This document shows positions 56,014 through 64,000 of a stretch of 64,000 nt of DNA, one piece after another. The stretch is from Clostridium beijerinckii (GTDB taxonomy: Bacteria; Bacillota; Clostridia; Clostridiales; Clostridiaceae). Under the pieces are notes generated by a model. It did no database searches, was not told the DNA's origin, and was given only the letters and a program-made list of their open reading frames with translations. A program made the translations under genes and the position numbers. Numbering within the stretch: the first letter of the stretch is position 1; each line of letters starts with the position of its first letter. Where the stretch lies: the NCBI RefSeq assembly GCF_018223745.1, contig NZ_CP073653.1, positions 5,134,001 to 5,198,000 of the forward strand, in the 5' to 3' direction.

Positions 56014-56257
56014 TTCATATCCTCCCATAATAATCATTTTAATTTCCATATAATTTAATAATTAAAAACAATTTTAGCTTTATTGTGCAATCATTTGTTC
56101 AATTTATAAAATTTATTATTCCTTCAGCGAGTTCATAATAATATCGATTATCTTCTTACATTCCCCCTATGCTTATCACGCTACTTCAAATATTTTTTGA
56201 TTTTTTAAACTTGAGTTTAAATTTCAATATTTTTTATACTTTAGCTTTAGTTTATCG

Positions 56258-56318
56258 TTTTAGTTAACCGGTTTCTAAACTTAATATAATGTTAACGCTT
56301 TCACCAAAAGATGTCAAG
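56258..56318 (-). promoter_or_regulatory. promoter, LacI operator and cre site of the MFS gene
   Basis: On the minus strand: -35 TTGACA (56312-56317), 17-base spacer, -10 TAACAT (56289-56294). A perfect CcpA cre TGAAAGCGTTAACA (56290-56303) overlaps the -10. The operator AACCGGTT (56266-56273), a perfect 8-bp palindrome with central CG as LacI proteins prefer, lies just downstream. The leader to the MFS start is about 275 bases. Confidence 0.88.
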
Positions 56319-56359
56319 TAGTATTTATAAAAAGTTAAAATCAATTATCTGTATAATAA

Positions 56360-56407
56360 AAAAGCCACTATAGTTCTAGAAGGCTTTATTCCAGAACATA
56401 GCGGTTT
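56360..56407 (-). terminator. terminator of the HAD phosphatase gene
   Basis: Minus-strand CCGCTATGTTCTGGAA pairs with TTCTAGAACTATAGTGG (one bulge, a few wobbles) and is followed by TTTTTTATTATA. It is about 35 bases after the HAD stop codon. Confidence 0.8.
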
Positions 56408-56440
56408 AATATTCTCCATACAAATTATATAAATTTACTT

Positions 56441-57316
56441 TTAATATTTTTTGTTCTCTAAATTCAAAGCCTTATAAATAGCTTTAGCAACTCCAGCATT
56501 GTCATTGGTATCAGTTATATACTTGGCTATTTCTTTTATTTCTGGTACTGCATTTTCCATAGCAACGGATTCAGTAAATTCAGTAAACATTGAGTAATCA
56601 TTAAAACTATCCCCAATCACCATTACTTCATCTCTTTTTATCCCCATTTTTTCCGCAACTCTTGCTAATATTAATCCCTTTTGTGCATTTTTATTATTTA
56701 TTTCTATATTTTTAGTAAAAGTTGATGCTATAGCAAGTTCCCCTATTGATTCCAATTTGTTCTTTACCTTTTTAGTTGTCTCTTCATCGTTATAAAATGC
56801 AACAAATTTTCCTATCTTAACATTACTATTCAAAAAATCGTTTATATCTTTAACATATTTTAAATTAATAAAATGAGGATGATTTTTAGCCATTTCCATA
56901 GCATCTTCAAAAGTTGTTTCTGGGTCGAATACCATAATTCTGTATGCAACTTCAGTTAATGCTTCCTCTCTTGTATTTACACTATATAATCCATCATTAG
57001 TATAAATTTCAGCTATAATTTTTTCCTTTAATATCATATCTATAATTTCTCTTGCTTGCTTACTATCAATGTAAATTCCTTCTAATACCTTTCCATTCTC
57101 ATCTATGTATTCTCCGCCATTTAGAACGACACATTGACATTTTAAATTAGATTCATCAAGTAGGGGTTTAACATCTTCATACATTCTTCCAGTAGAAATT
57201 GCAAATTTCACTCCCATTTTCTCAGCCACTTTTATAGCTTTTATATTTTCCTTTGATATCTTATGATTGCTATTAAGCAGTGTTCCATCCATATCAGCTG
57301 CAATAAGTTTTATCAT
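56441..57316 (-). CDS. Cof-type HAD hydrolase
   Basis: The 291-residue protein has HAD motif I AADMDGTLLNSNHKIS (residues 7-22), motif II AISTGRMYEDV, and the C-terminal motifs NNKNAQKGLILARV and VMVIGDSFNDYSMF of the Cof/YkrA subfamily (type IIB cap). Members dephosphorylate sugar phosphates or flavin and pyridoxal phosphates with low specificity. It is a single gene with GGAGGG before ATG, ended by its own terminator. The physiological substrate is unknown. Confidence 0.92.
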   Translation of the reverse strand: MIKLIAADMDGTLLNSNHKISKENIKAIKVAEKMGVKFAISTGRMYEDVKPLLDESNLKCQCVVLNGGEYIDENGKVLEGIYIDSKQAREIIDMILKEKIIAEIYTNDGLYSVNTREEALTEVAYRIMVFDPETTFEDAMEMAKNHPHFINLKYVKDINDFLNSNVKIGKFVAFYNDEETTKKVKNKLESIGELAIASTFTKNIEINNKNAQKGLILARVAEKMGIKRDEVMVIGDSFNDYSMFTEFTESVAMENAVPEIKEIAKYITDTNDNAGVAKAIYKALNLENKKY

Positions 57317-57640
57317 CCCTTAATCCCTCCATACTCGTTTATATATTCTACAACATGTATTTACTCAAAATTTTCTTGTAAAATATTTACCTATAATTTC
57401 TATTATATACTATAATACAAAAAAAATAAGGCTAAAGATACTTCTTCTCTAGCCTCAAATTCTAAATAGAATTAATTATTAATTTTATTCTCTTCTATTT
57501 ATTTATATTATTTTTTCATTTATTTTATTATAACTAGTGCCATAATTTCTTACAAACATAAACTATCTTAAGTAAGATGAATGCATCTATATCATACTTT
57601 TTTCTCATGTATATTTACATATAACTATGCATATTGCAAT
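57317..57640. other. intergenic region between HAD and GH31 genes
   Basis: The region contains the terminator at 57418-57455 and, toward 57317, the HAD promoter. Otherwise it is AT-rich sequence with no supported ORF. Confidence 0.4.
57418..57455 (-). terminator. terminator after the GH31 cluster
   Basis: Minus-strand GGCTAGAGA pairs with TCTTTAGCC (one mismatch) and is followed by TTATTTTTTTTG. It lies about 190 bases after the stop of the GH31 gene at 57641. Confidence 0.75.
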
Positions 57641-60130
57641 TTATATAGAAATTAAATCTTTAACGCTAAAATTAACATTAAGATCATGATTTTCATTTAT
57701 GTTCTTATATTTTATTTTAGTTGTTTTTTGTTCTATATCAAAATACCAACCTTCTTCGCTTAATTCCCATTCTTTTATATCTAGGAACATGGCAAGCTTT
57801 TTATCTCTTAAGTTAACTTGAACTGGAGCTATATCCTTACATATTAAATCTATATTAATTTCTTTAGGCTGCTTGTCATATCCGCCTTCTTTTTCAAATG
57901 CAATTTTAACACTATTTTCTCTCTTCACTGATATTAACGTCTTTAAGTATTCACCATTTTTGTAGTTATTAGTTACACCATCGTCTTCATATAATACAAA
58001 GCTTGATTCCTCTGATGGCTCTATTAGAAGCTTAAGTGTTTCTATTGAATCATTATGAATATTAGCTAAGCCTTCAGCAATTGGAATTATTGCTCCACTT
58101 CTAAAGAACATAGGAATTGAGTTTAATGAAACTTCAACTTCAATCGTCTGTCCACCTTCATATGTCTGTTTTGTATCCCAATCAAACCAAACAGCTCCTT
58201 CAGGTAAATATACTTTTCTTGTTTTTGCACCTTTTTCTAGGACGTTTGCAATCAAAATAGAACTTCCAAGCATAAAATCAAAGCTTTCCTCAAGTAATTT
58301 TTTATCATCTTGGAATTCATATATTAAAGGCCTCATAATTGGTGATCCTTCTTTAGATGCTTCAAATAACAATGAATATAAGTATGGTACTAATTTATAT
58401 CTAAGTTTTATAGCTTCTTTTATATATTTTGTATAAGATGGATACATCCATGGTTCTGTAACAGTATTATCAGTATTGCAAGAATGAATTGAGAATCTTG
58501 GCTGGAATATTCCATTTTGAACCCATCTTACAAATAGCTCAGGCTCAGGTGCTGGTCCAAAAAATCCTCCTATATCACATCCTTGATTTGCAACTCCTGA
58601 AAGGCCCATTCCAAGCATTACTGGAATATTGAATTTTAAACTCTTCCAGCTTGTATTATTATCTCCAGCCCATGTTTGAGCATAACGTTGAATCCCTGCA
58701 AATCCAGCCCTATTCACTATATATGGTCTTATATTTTGATAAACTTCTGCGACTGTTTCCTTTGCCATAAGTGCCATTAAATTTGGCATTATTGGTCTTA
58801 AACCACTTATTTCTTTCTTCATGCCCTCGAAATGACAAATTGCTTCCGTATTATTTATTTCATACTCATTATTATCATTCCATATAGATGTGATTCCTAG
58901 TGAAACTAAAGATTCTTTTAAATGCTTTTTCCATAATTCTCTTCCCTTAGGATTTGTAAAATCTACAAAAGAAGCTTGACCTCCCCAATATCTATCTGTT
59001 TGAGATTTTTCTCCTTCGTCATCCTTTATATAAGCCCCGGCTTCATCAAATTCTTTGTATAGCGGATTAGAAATTAACATACCTGGTTTTATGTTAGGTG
59101 CCACACAAGCCCCTTTTTCCTTCACTTGGCTTACAAAATCTTCAGGGTTTTTGAATCTATCATAATTCCAATTGAATACATATCTTTTTCCATCTTCCCC
59201 TGTAGTATATCCTGATGACATAAAGAAACCATCACAAGGGATTCCTTCTTCTTTACATCTATCTAAAAATCGTAAGATAGCTTTATCTGAATCTTTATCT
59301 AATTCTGTATAATACATAGTTGATCCCATATATCCTAAAGAATACTTTGTAGACATTGCAGTTTTTCCTGTTAAATCAGTATAATTTCTTACCACATCTT
59401 TGATTTTAGGTCCATAGATGAAAAATGTATCTAATTCTCCACCATCAGCACAGAAATAACTGTATTTATTCCAATATCCACTTCTTTCACATCCCATATC
59501 AAAAGTGGAATCATAAGAATTGTTATAGAATATTCCGCTAGCTATGCTATTTTTATTATTAAATTTTATATAAAAAGGTATATGCTTATATAATGGATCT
59601 GTATGTTCTGAATCATAACCTATAGTATCTACATTATGCATTCTCATTCTTCTCTTTTTCTTATTTAAATACCCAGCTTTTTCCCCAAATCCATAAAAAT
59701 AATCTTCATCATCCATACATGAATAATGATAAATTCTTCCTAAGCTATCTTTTACATATGATTTTTCTTTTAAATCTGAATGTAATATATTACCTTGCTT
59801 ATCTGTAATCTCTACTCCAAAAGGTTCTTTATAAATATTTATATTTAAACTTTTTGTAGTTAATAAAATATAATTACCTAAATCTTCATAACTACTGCTA
59901 ATTGCTTCTACTTGTTTTCTTTCATCTTTTAATAACTCGTCCATTTTATCTTTCCAAGCTGTCATAACTAAAGCATATGATGCTTCTTCTTGAAACTCCT
60001 CATCAAAAGTACAGCGAACTCTTACTATATTATCATTTAAAAGTATAATTCTATATTTAGCTGCATTGGTAGTGATTTCTAAATAATTATCAATATTTTT
60101 TAGACTTATAATTTTATTACTTATCTTCAT
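57641..60130 (-). CDS. GH31 alpha-glucosidase (copy 1)
   Basis: The 829-residue protein has an N-terminal beta-sandwich (about 1-250; ends with FYGFGEKAGYLNKKKRRMRM) and the GH31 barrel with catalytic nucleophile Asp in SIWNDNNEYE. The acid/base region is RAGFAGIQRYAQTWAGDN, followed by GCDIGGFFGPAPEPELFVRW, with C-terminal sheets after that. No signal peptide is present, so it acts in the cytoplasm on imported alpha-glucosides. It is a paralogue of the gene at 61499. GGAGATAGC precedes ATG. Alpha-xylosidase or other GH31 activities cannot be excluded. Confidence 0.93.
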   Translation of the reverse strand: MKISNKIISLKNIDNYLEITTNAAKYRIILLNDNIVRVRCTFDEEFQEEASYALVMTAWKDKMDELLKDERKQVEAISSSYEDLGNYILLTTKSLNINIYKEPFGVEITDKQGNILHSDLKEKSYVKDSLGRIYHYSCMDDEDYFYGFGEKAGYLNKKKRRMRMHNVDTIGYDSEHTDPLYKHIPFYIKFNNKNSIASGIFYNNSYDSTFDMGCERSGYWNKYSYFCADGGELDTFFIYGPKIKDVVRNYTDLTGKTAMSTKYSLGYMGSTMYYTELDKDSDKAILRFLDRCKEEGIPCDGFFMSSGYTTGEDGKRYVFNWNYDRFKNPEDFVSQVKEKGACVAPNIKPGMLISNPLYKEFDEAGAYIKDDEGEKSQTDRYWGGQASFVDFTNPKGRELWKKHLKESLVSLGITSIWNDNNEYEINNTEAICHFEGMKKEISGLRPIMPNLMALMAKETVAEVYQNIRPYIVNRAGFAGIQRYAQTWAGDNNTSWKSLKFNIPVMLGMGLSGVANQGCDIGGFFGPAPEPELFVRWVQNGIFQPRFSIHSCNTDNTVTEPWMYPSYTKYIKEAIKLRYKLVPYLYSLLFEASKEGSPIMRPLIYEFQDDKKLLEESFDFMLGSSILIANVLEKGAKTRKVYLPEGAVWFDWDTKQTYEGGQTIEVEVSLNSIPMFFRSGAIIPIAEGLANIHNDSIETLKLLIEPSEESSFVLYEDDGVTNNYKNGEYLKTLISVKRENSVKIAFEKEGGYDKQPKEINIDLICKDIAPVQVNLRDKKLAMFLDIKEWELSEEGWYFDIEQKTTKIKYKNINENHDLNVNFSVKDLISI

Positions 60131-60227
60131 AATGCTATCTCCTAGTATATTTATTTTATAATTTTCACCTTATTTGCAATATAAGCCTCGTCTTATCAAC
60201 TATTTTAGCGAATTTAGAAATGCTTAT

Positions 60228-61169
60228 CTATTTCTTAATAATACAGTTCACAAAATCTATGATTCCATCTTCAACTTCATCCCTAATATCTAAATAATAT
60301 TGTATTTCATGACGATATCCCGAATAAACTTTTGTCTTTACCATGTGCCCTGTTTCTGCAAGCCAATTTGATACAGCATAAACACCTTCTCCATACAAAC
60401 CTACTGGATCTTTATCTCCTGCAATATTGTAAACTTTAATTGATGTTGGCACTTTCTCTGCCCACTTAACACCAACAATATCATTCATTAAATTTGCAAA
60501 ATAATATAGTGAACGTATATTAGGCTGTATTAGAAGATCACTATATATATCTCTTGCATGGTCTGCATTTACATCAGGATCACCACATGCCCATGTATTT
60601 GAGGTAACAGGATTTTCTTCATAACGTTCTGTTTTCCACATCCATCCCATGAGCATCTCTAAGCAAGAAGGATCAACTTCTTCTCCTCTACCTTCATCTA
60701 TTAGATTTTTAAAAACAGGTATTACTGAACTTGCTGTTTGAATTACTCCTGAAGTTCCACATAAAATCAAACCATCAATTCCTTTTCCATAAATGGTAGC
60801 ATAACATCTTGCAACCATCGATCCCATGCTATGCCCAAACATAAAATAAGGTAAATCTGGATATTCTTCTTGAACAATTTTACGAAGTGAATGTTCATCT
60901 TCTACCATTGTCATATAACCTTTATCTCCCCAATCACTCCAATTGTCCGAAACATAAGCGGTTTTTCCATGTCCTACATGATCATCCGCAGCAACTATAA
61001 ACCCTGCGTCATTCAATTTTAATATCATGTGCATATATCTACGTGAATGTTCATGATACCCATGCACAAGCTGAATGATTCCCCTTGGTTTACGGAGAGG
61101 AGTATAAATCCAAGCTTGTACCATATCCCTTTTATTAAATGATTCAAAACTTTTTTCTTGAAAAGCCAT
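60228..61169 (-). CDS. alpha/beta hydrolase (serine aminopeptidase S33 / monoacylglycerol-lipase-like)
   Basis: The 313-residue protein has the oxyanion loop IIQLVHGYHEHSRRY, the nucleophile elbow FGHSMGSMVAR, an acid in VYNIAGDKDPVGLYG and a catalytic His in SGYRHEI. No signal peptide is present. This subfamily is often annotated as lysophospholipase; natural substrates range from glycerides to short esters. It is placed between two GH31 genes on the same strand (97 and 329 bases away), so de-esterification of an acylated sugar is possible but unproven. AAAGGAG precedes ATG. Confidence 0.9.
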   Translation of the reverse strand: MAFQEKSFESFNKRDMVQAWIYTPLRKPRGIIQLVHGYHEHSRRYMHMILKLNDAGFIVAADDHVGHGKTAYVSDNWSDWGDKGYMTMVEDEHSLRKIVQEEYPDLPYFMFGHSMGSMVARCYATIYGKGIDGLILCGTSGVIQTASSVIPVFKNLIDEGRGEEVDPSCLEMLMGWMWKTERYEENPVTSNTWACGDPDVNADHARDIYSDLLIQPNIRSLYYFANLMNDIVGVKWAEKVPTSIKVYNIAGDKDPVGLYGEGVYAVSNWLAETGHMVKTKVYSGYRHEIQYYLDIRDEVEDGIIDFVNCIIKK

Positions 61170-61235
61170 AACAATTCTCCTTTGCTTAGATAAATTTTAA
61201 TACTATTTTTTCTATTATTAGATAAATACCTTATA

Positions 61236-61484
61236 ACTTGGACTTATGCCTTTAAGAATATGCTTTACCAGAAAGGGCAGGTACTCTTTTGTGCAGTGTT
61301 ACATTAGAGAATAAGTTTCAGGCATTTCTTCATCAGAAGTTGTTCCATATTTGCTTGTCACCAGCTTGTCTGGGGAACATGCAGAAATGGTGCAACTTCT
61401 GATGGTAGAAATCCTAAACTTATTCTCAGTAACCGAAACAACAGAGTACCTGTCCTTTCGGTGAGTCATGGTATAAGTCTAGGT
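61236..61484. repeat. large imperfect palindrome / candidate structured RNA (copy B)
   Basis: Outer arms 61236-61250 and 61470-61484 form 15 consecutive pairs (three G-U, if plus-strand RNA). The next arms, 61263-61287 and 61443-61467, pair with few mismatches. Inner arms CATCAGAAGTTG (61331-61342) and CAACTTCTGATG (61393-61404) are perfect. The apical hairpin is CCAG-CTTGT-CTGG, containing the same AGCTTGTCT (61363-61371) as the element at 49.5 kb. It fills the gap between the hydrolase and GH31 copy 2 genes. There is no ORF. Confidence 0.88.
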
Positions 61485-61498
61485 TTAAGCATTCAGTA

Positions 61499-63991
61499 CT
61501 ATTCGTCTCCCATACCAATTAAATCAAATCTTTCACAAGAAACAACAATATCAAATTCTTTCTTTGCTGGTTTCTTGCATTTTACTAACACTGTTCTATC
61601 TGATAATTCATAGTACCATCCTTGTTCTGCTTTTTCCCAAGATGATTTGTTTAAGAAACGCGGTATTTGTTCATTGTCTACAGAAACCCAATATGCACCT
61701 TTCTCTTTACTTACTAATTTAATCGTAAGATCAGATATTCCACCTTCATAACTTCCTATTGTCTTGAAAGAAATTTTCTTACGTGCTCCTCCGCTTACAT
61801 TGATTTCTGTATTTTCATATATACCTTTTTCAAAATCATTAGTTACACCATCATCATTGTAGAAATTGAAGCTTCTTTCTGCTTCTCCACCGATTAAAAT
61901 GTCTAATGTCTTCATTTTATCCGTAGTAATATGCTTTACTTCTTCGTTTGTTATGAAAATTCCGTCGCCTCTTAGAAACATAGGAATACTGTTAAGGGTA
62001 ACTGGAATTTCTATTACTTGTCCGCCTTTATATTCAGCCATATTATTATTCATATCATACCAAGTACAGCCTTCTGGCAAGTAAAGTTTTCTTGACTTCG
62101 CTCCCTTTTCCAATACATTTGCAACTAAAACAGATGGCCCAAACATAAATGTCATATATTGATCATCATAACAATTAACATCATCTTGGAATTCCATGAG
62201 TAATGGACGCATTATTGATTTACCAGTAGTATGAGCTTCATACATTAAAGAATATAGATATGGTAACATTCTATAACGCTGACTATATGCATTACGTACA
62301 AATTCATTATTTTCTTCATACATCCATGGCTGAGTAACAGTATTATCATTATTGGCTGAATTAATGCAGAATCTTGGCTGGAATATACCATTTTGAATCC
62401 ATCTTAGTAATAGTTCTCCTTCTGGAGCACCTCCTGCAAAGCCCCCGATATCACAACCTGTATTTGCTACTCCTGATAACCCCATTCCAACAATAGTTGC
62501 TATATTAAATTTTAATGTACGCCAGTCTGTTAAATTATCCCCTGCCCATGTTTGTGCATACCTTTGAATACCTGCAAATCCAGCACGGTTTATAATATAT
62601 GGACGGCGGTTTGGATAAAGTTCAGCTACAGCTTGCTTTCCAACATAAGCCATTAAATTAGAATGCATTATTTTAAGTTCCGCCATAGTGCCTGGTTTTC
62701 CATCAAAATCACATACAGCATTACGATCCTCTATTCCATCATATTCACAGTTGTCATTCCAAACGGTTATAGTTCCTTTGCTTAAAATATTTTCTTTAAG
62801 TAGCTTCTTCCACGTTTCTCTACCTGATGGCTTAGTAAAATCTACAAATCTTCCAACACCGCCCCACCAACGGCCATTATAATCTCCTTTTCCATCTGGA
62901 TTTTTAATAAATACCTCATTTTCTTCAAATTCTTTTTTATACGGATGCTTAGCTAAAATCCCTGGTTTTAAATTTGGTATAACATTAAGGCCCATTTCAT
63001 TCATTTTTTTCATAAATTCATCTGGATTCGGGAATCTCTTTTTGTTCCAATTGAAAATATATCTTAAATTATCTTCTTCTCCAGAGGAATAACCAGATGC
63101 TAGTTTAAAGTTGTCTATATACATTTTTTCATCAAAATGCTTTTTAATTACTTCATATATTTCCTTATCGCAATCTTTTTCAAGTTCAGCATAATACATT
63201 GTAGAAGCTGTATAACCTAAGCTTTGTTTAGGAGGCATTGCCTGCTTTCCTGTAAGTTTTGTGTAATTATCTAAGACTTGTTCAACTTTTGGTCCATTGA
63301 TAAAGAATAGATCAATGTCTCCTCCATCAGCTTGATAATAACTATAACGAGGCCAATATCCACTAATTTCATTACCCATATCAAATACTGAATCATAGGA
63401 ATTATGATAGAAAAGTCCAATGGCATGATGATTATTGTTATTTAACTTAATATAAAATGGGATATGTTTATATAAAGGATCTCCAAATTCAGGATCATGC
63501 CCAATTGCATCTTTAGGCGACATACGCATTCTTCTACCCATTTTATCTAACTTTCCAGTCTTTTCACCAAATCCGTAGAAATGATCATTTTGTAAATCAA
63601 CCTCATTATAATGAGAAATTCTTCCTAGTTGATCACATTCAAAAGCTCTATCTACAAGATCACTGTATAACTTTTCTCCATTTAATTTATATATAGAAAA
63701 ATGTAATGGTGATTTAGCTAGTACTAATTTCAATGTTTTTGTATAAAATATAATTTCTTTTTCATTTTCTTCAAAAGGAATATCTAATGCTTCTATTCTT
63801 TCACGTTCTTCTGCAAGTAAAGAATCAAAACGATCCTCCCATGCAGTCGTAACCAATGTATAAGATGCTTCCTCAAACTTTCTATCAAAAGAAGCTCTAA
63901 CACGTATAATATCATCTGACATAAAAATTATTTTTATATCTGCGGTATCCCCCTTCACTAAATAACCATTCTGTATTCTATTTATAGACAT
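61499..63991 (-). CDS. GH31 alpha-glucosidase (copy 2)
   Basis: The 830-residue protein is collinear with copy 1: FYGFGEKTGKLDKMGRRMRM, the nucleophile Asp in TVWNDNCEYD, RAGFAGIQRYAQTWAGDN, and GCDIGGFAGGAPEGELLLRW. There is no signal peptide, so it is cytoplasmic. The gene is complete within the window: its ATG is at 63991 and the ribosome site AAGGAATTT fills the last bases, so the promoter and any upstream operon gene lie outside. A difference in subsite residues (NDNNEYE against NDNCEYD) suggests related but distinct substrates. Confidence 0.93.
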   Translation of the reverse strand: MSINRIQNGYLVKGDTADIKIIFMSDDIIRVRASFDRKFEEASYTLVTTAWEDRFDSLLAEERERIEALDIPFEENEKEIIFYTKTLKLVLAKSPLHFSIYKLNGEKLYSDLVDRAFECDQLGRISHYNEVDLQNDHFYGFGEKTGKLDKMGRRMRMSPKDAIGHDPEFGDPLYKHIPFYIKLNNNNHHAIGLFYHNSYDSVFDMGNEISGYWPRYSYYQADGGDIDLFFINGPKVEQVLDNYTKLTGKQAMPPKQSLGYTASTMYYAELEKDCDKEIYEVIKKHFDEKMYIDNFKLASGYSSGEEDNLRYIFNWNKKRFPNPDEFMKKMNEMGLNVIPNLKPGILAKHPYKKEFEENEVFIKNPDGKGDYNGRWWGGVGRFVDFTKPSGRETWKKLLKENILSKGTITVWNDNCEYDGIEDRNAVCDFDGKPGTMAELKIMHSNLMAYVGKQAVAELYPNRRPYIINRAGFAGIQRYAQTWAGDNLTDWRTLKFNIATIVGMGLSGVANTGCDIGGFAGGAPEGELLLRWIQNGIFQPRFCINSANNDNTVTQPWMYEENNEFVRNAYSQRYRMLPYLYSLMYEAHTTGKSIMRPLLMEFQDDVNCYDDQYMTFMFGPSVLVANVLEKGAKSRKLYLPEGCTWYDMNNNMAEYKGGQVIEIPVTLNSIPMFLRGDGIFITNEEVKHITTDKMKTLDILIGGEAERSFNFYNDDGVTNDFEKGIYENTEINVSGGARKKISFKTIGSYEGGISDLTIKLVSKEKGAYWVSVDNEQIPRFLNKSSWEKAEQGWYYELSDRTVLVKCKKPAKKEFDIVVSCERFDLIGMGDE

Positions 63992-64000
63992 AAATTCCTT

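Overview
The window is AT-rich DNA from a low-GC, spore-forming Firmicute. It most resembles a saccharolytic cluster I Clostridium (C. beijerinckii-like), judging by a butyrate kinase, a small acid-soluble spore protein of the Tlp type, and two lactose/cellobiose PTS operons with sigma-54 promoters. The species call is inference. There are about 50 real protein genes, most on the minus strand. I see no rRNA, tRNA, CRISPR array, IS transposase or prophage.

Layout. (1) 1-12.5 kb is housekeeping and orphan genes: a DUF2225 protein cut by the window edge, a soluble chemoreceptor, a LacX-like aldose epimerase, a metallophosphoesterase, a FliK-like/FlhB-tail-like pair, butyrate kinase without phosphotransbutyrylase beside it, tlp, tyrS, an AlbA_2-domain protein, a GAF-GGDEF protein and an unlisted 52-residue membrane protein. 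(2) 12.6-35.3 kb is a surface-polysaccharide region: galU, a Gfo/Idh/MocA dehydrogenase, an initiating phosphoglycosyl transferase, GT4 and GT2 glycosyltransferases, wecB, an O-antigen ligase/polymerase-like protein, a CapD/FlaA1-type dehydratase and a LicD protein. It is interleaved with two secreted proteins carrying choline-binding-type cell-wall repeats, an OmpR-type two-component system, and a repeat protein fused to a metallo-beta-lactamase-fold enzyme. (3) 35.4-46.7 kb is a beta-glucoside module: two complete paralogous PTS operons (IIA-IIB-IIC), a LevR/CelR-type sigma-54 activator, an RpiR-type regulator and a GH1 6-phospho-beta-glucosidase. (4) 47-56 kb is a carbon-rearrangement module: an MFS transporter, a LacI regulator, a TIM-barrel sugar isomerase/epimerase, a PfkB kinase, hxlA- and hxlB-like ribulose monophosphate (RuMP) genes, a short transaldolase and transketolase. 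(5) 56.4-64 kb has a Cof-type HAD phosphatase and two GH31 alpha-glucosidases flanking an alpha/beta hydrolase.

How it works together. Imported beta-glucosides would be phosphorylated by the PTS and split by the GH1 enzyme. The operators seen here predict sigma-54/PRD control of both PTS operons, and LacI plus CcpA (cre) control of the MFS/LacI/RuMP module. Glucose-1-phosphate would feed the polysaccharide region through GalU. Polymer decoration by LicD may be read or edited by the repeat proteins.

Most unusual signals. A family of long, imperfect-palindrome intergenic elements lies at 49.5 kb and 61.3 kb, with a shorter relative at 30.8 kb and a possible one at 33.3 kb; they look like structured RNAs or MITE-like repeats. 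A decayed second copy of the wecB 3' half sits at about 22.8-23.1 kb. A promoter/operator block is duplicated ahead of both the LacI gene and the MFS gene. A 9-copy 8-bp tandem repeat lies between tal and tkt. Several start codons were moved inward to match clear ribosome binding sites.
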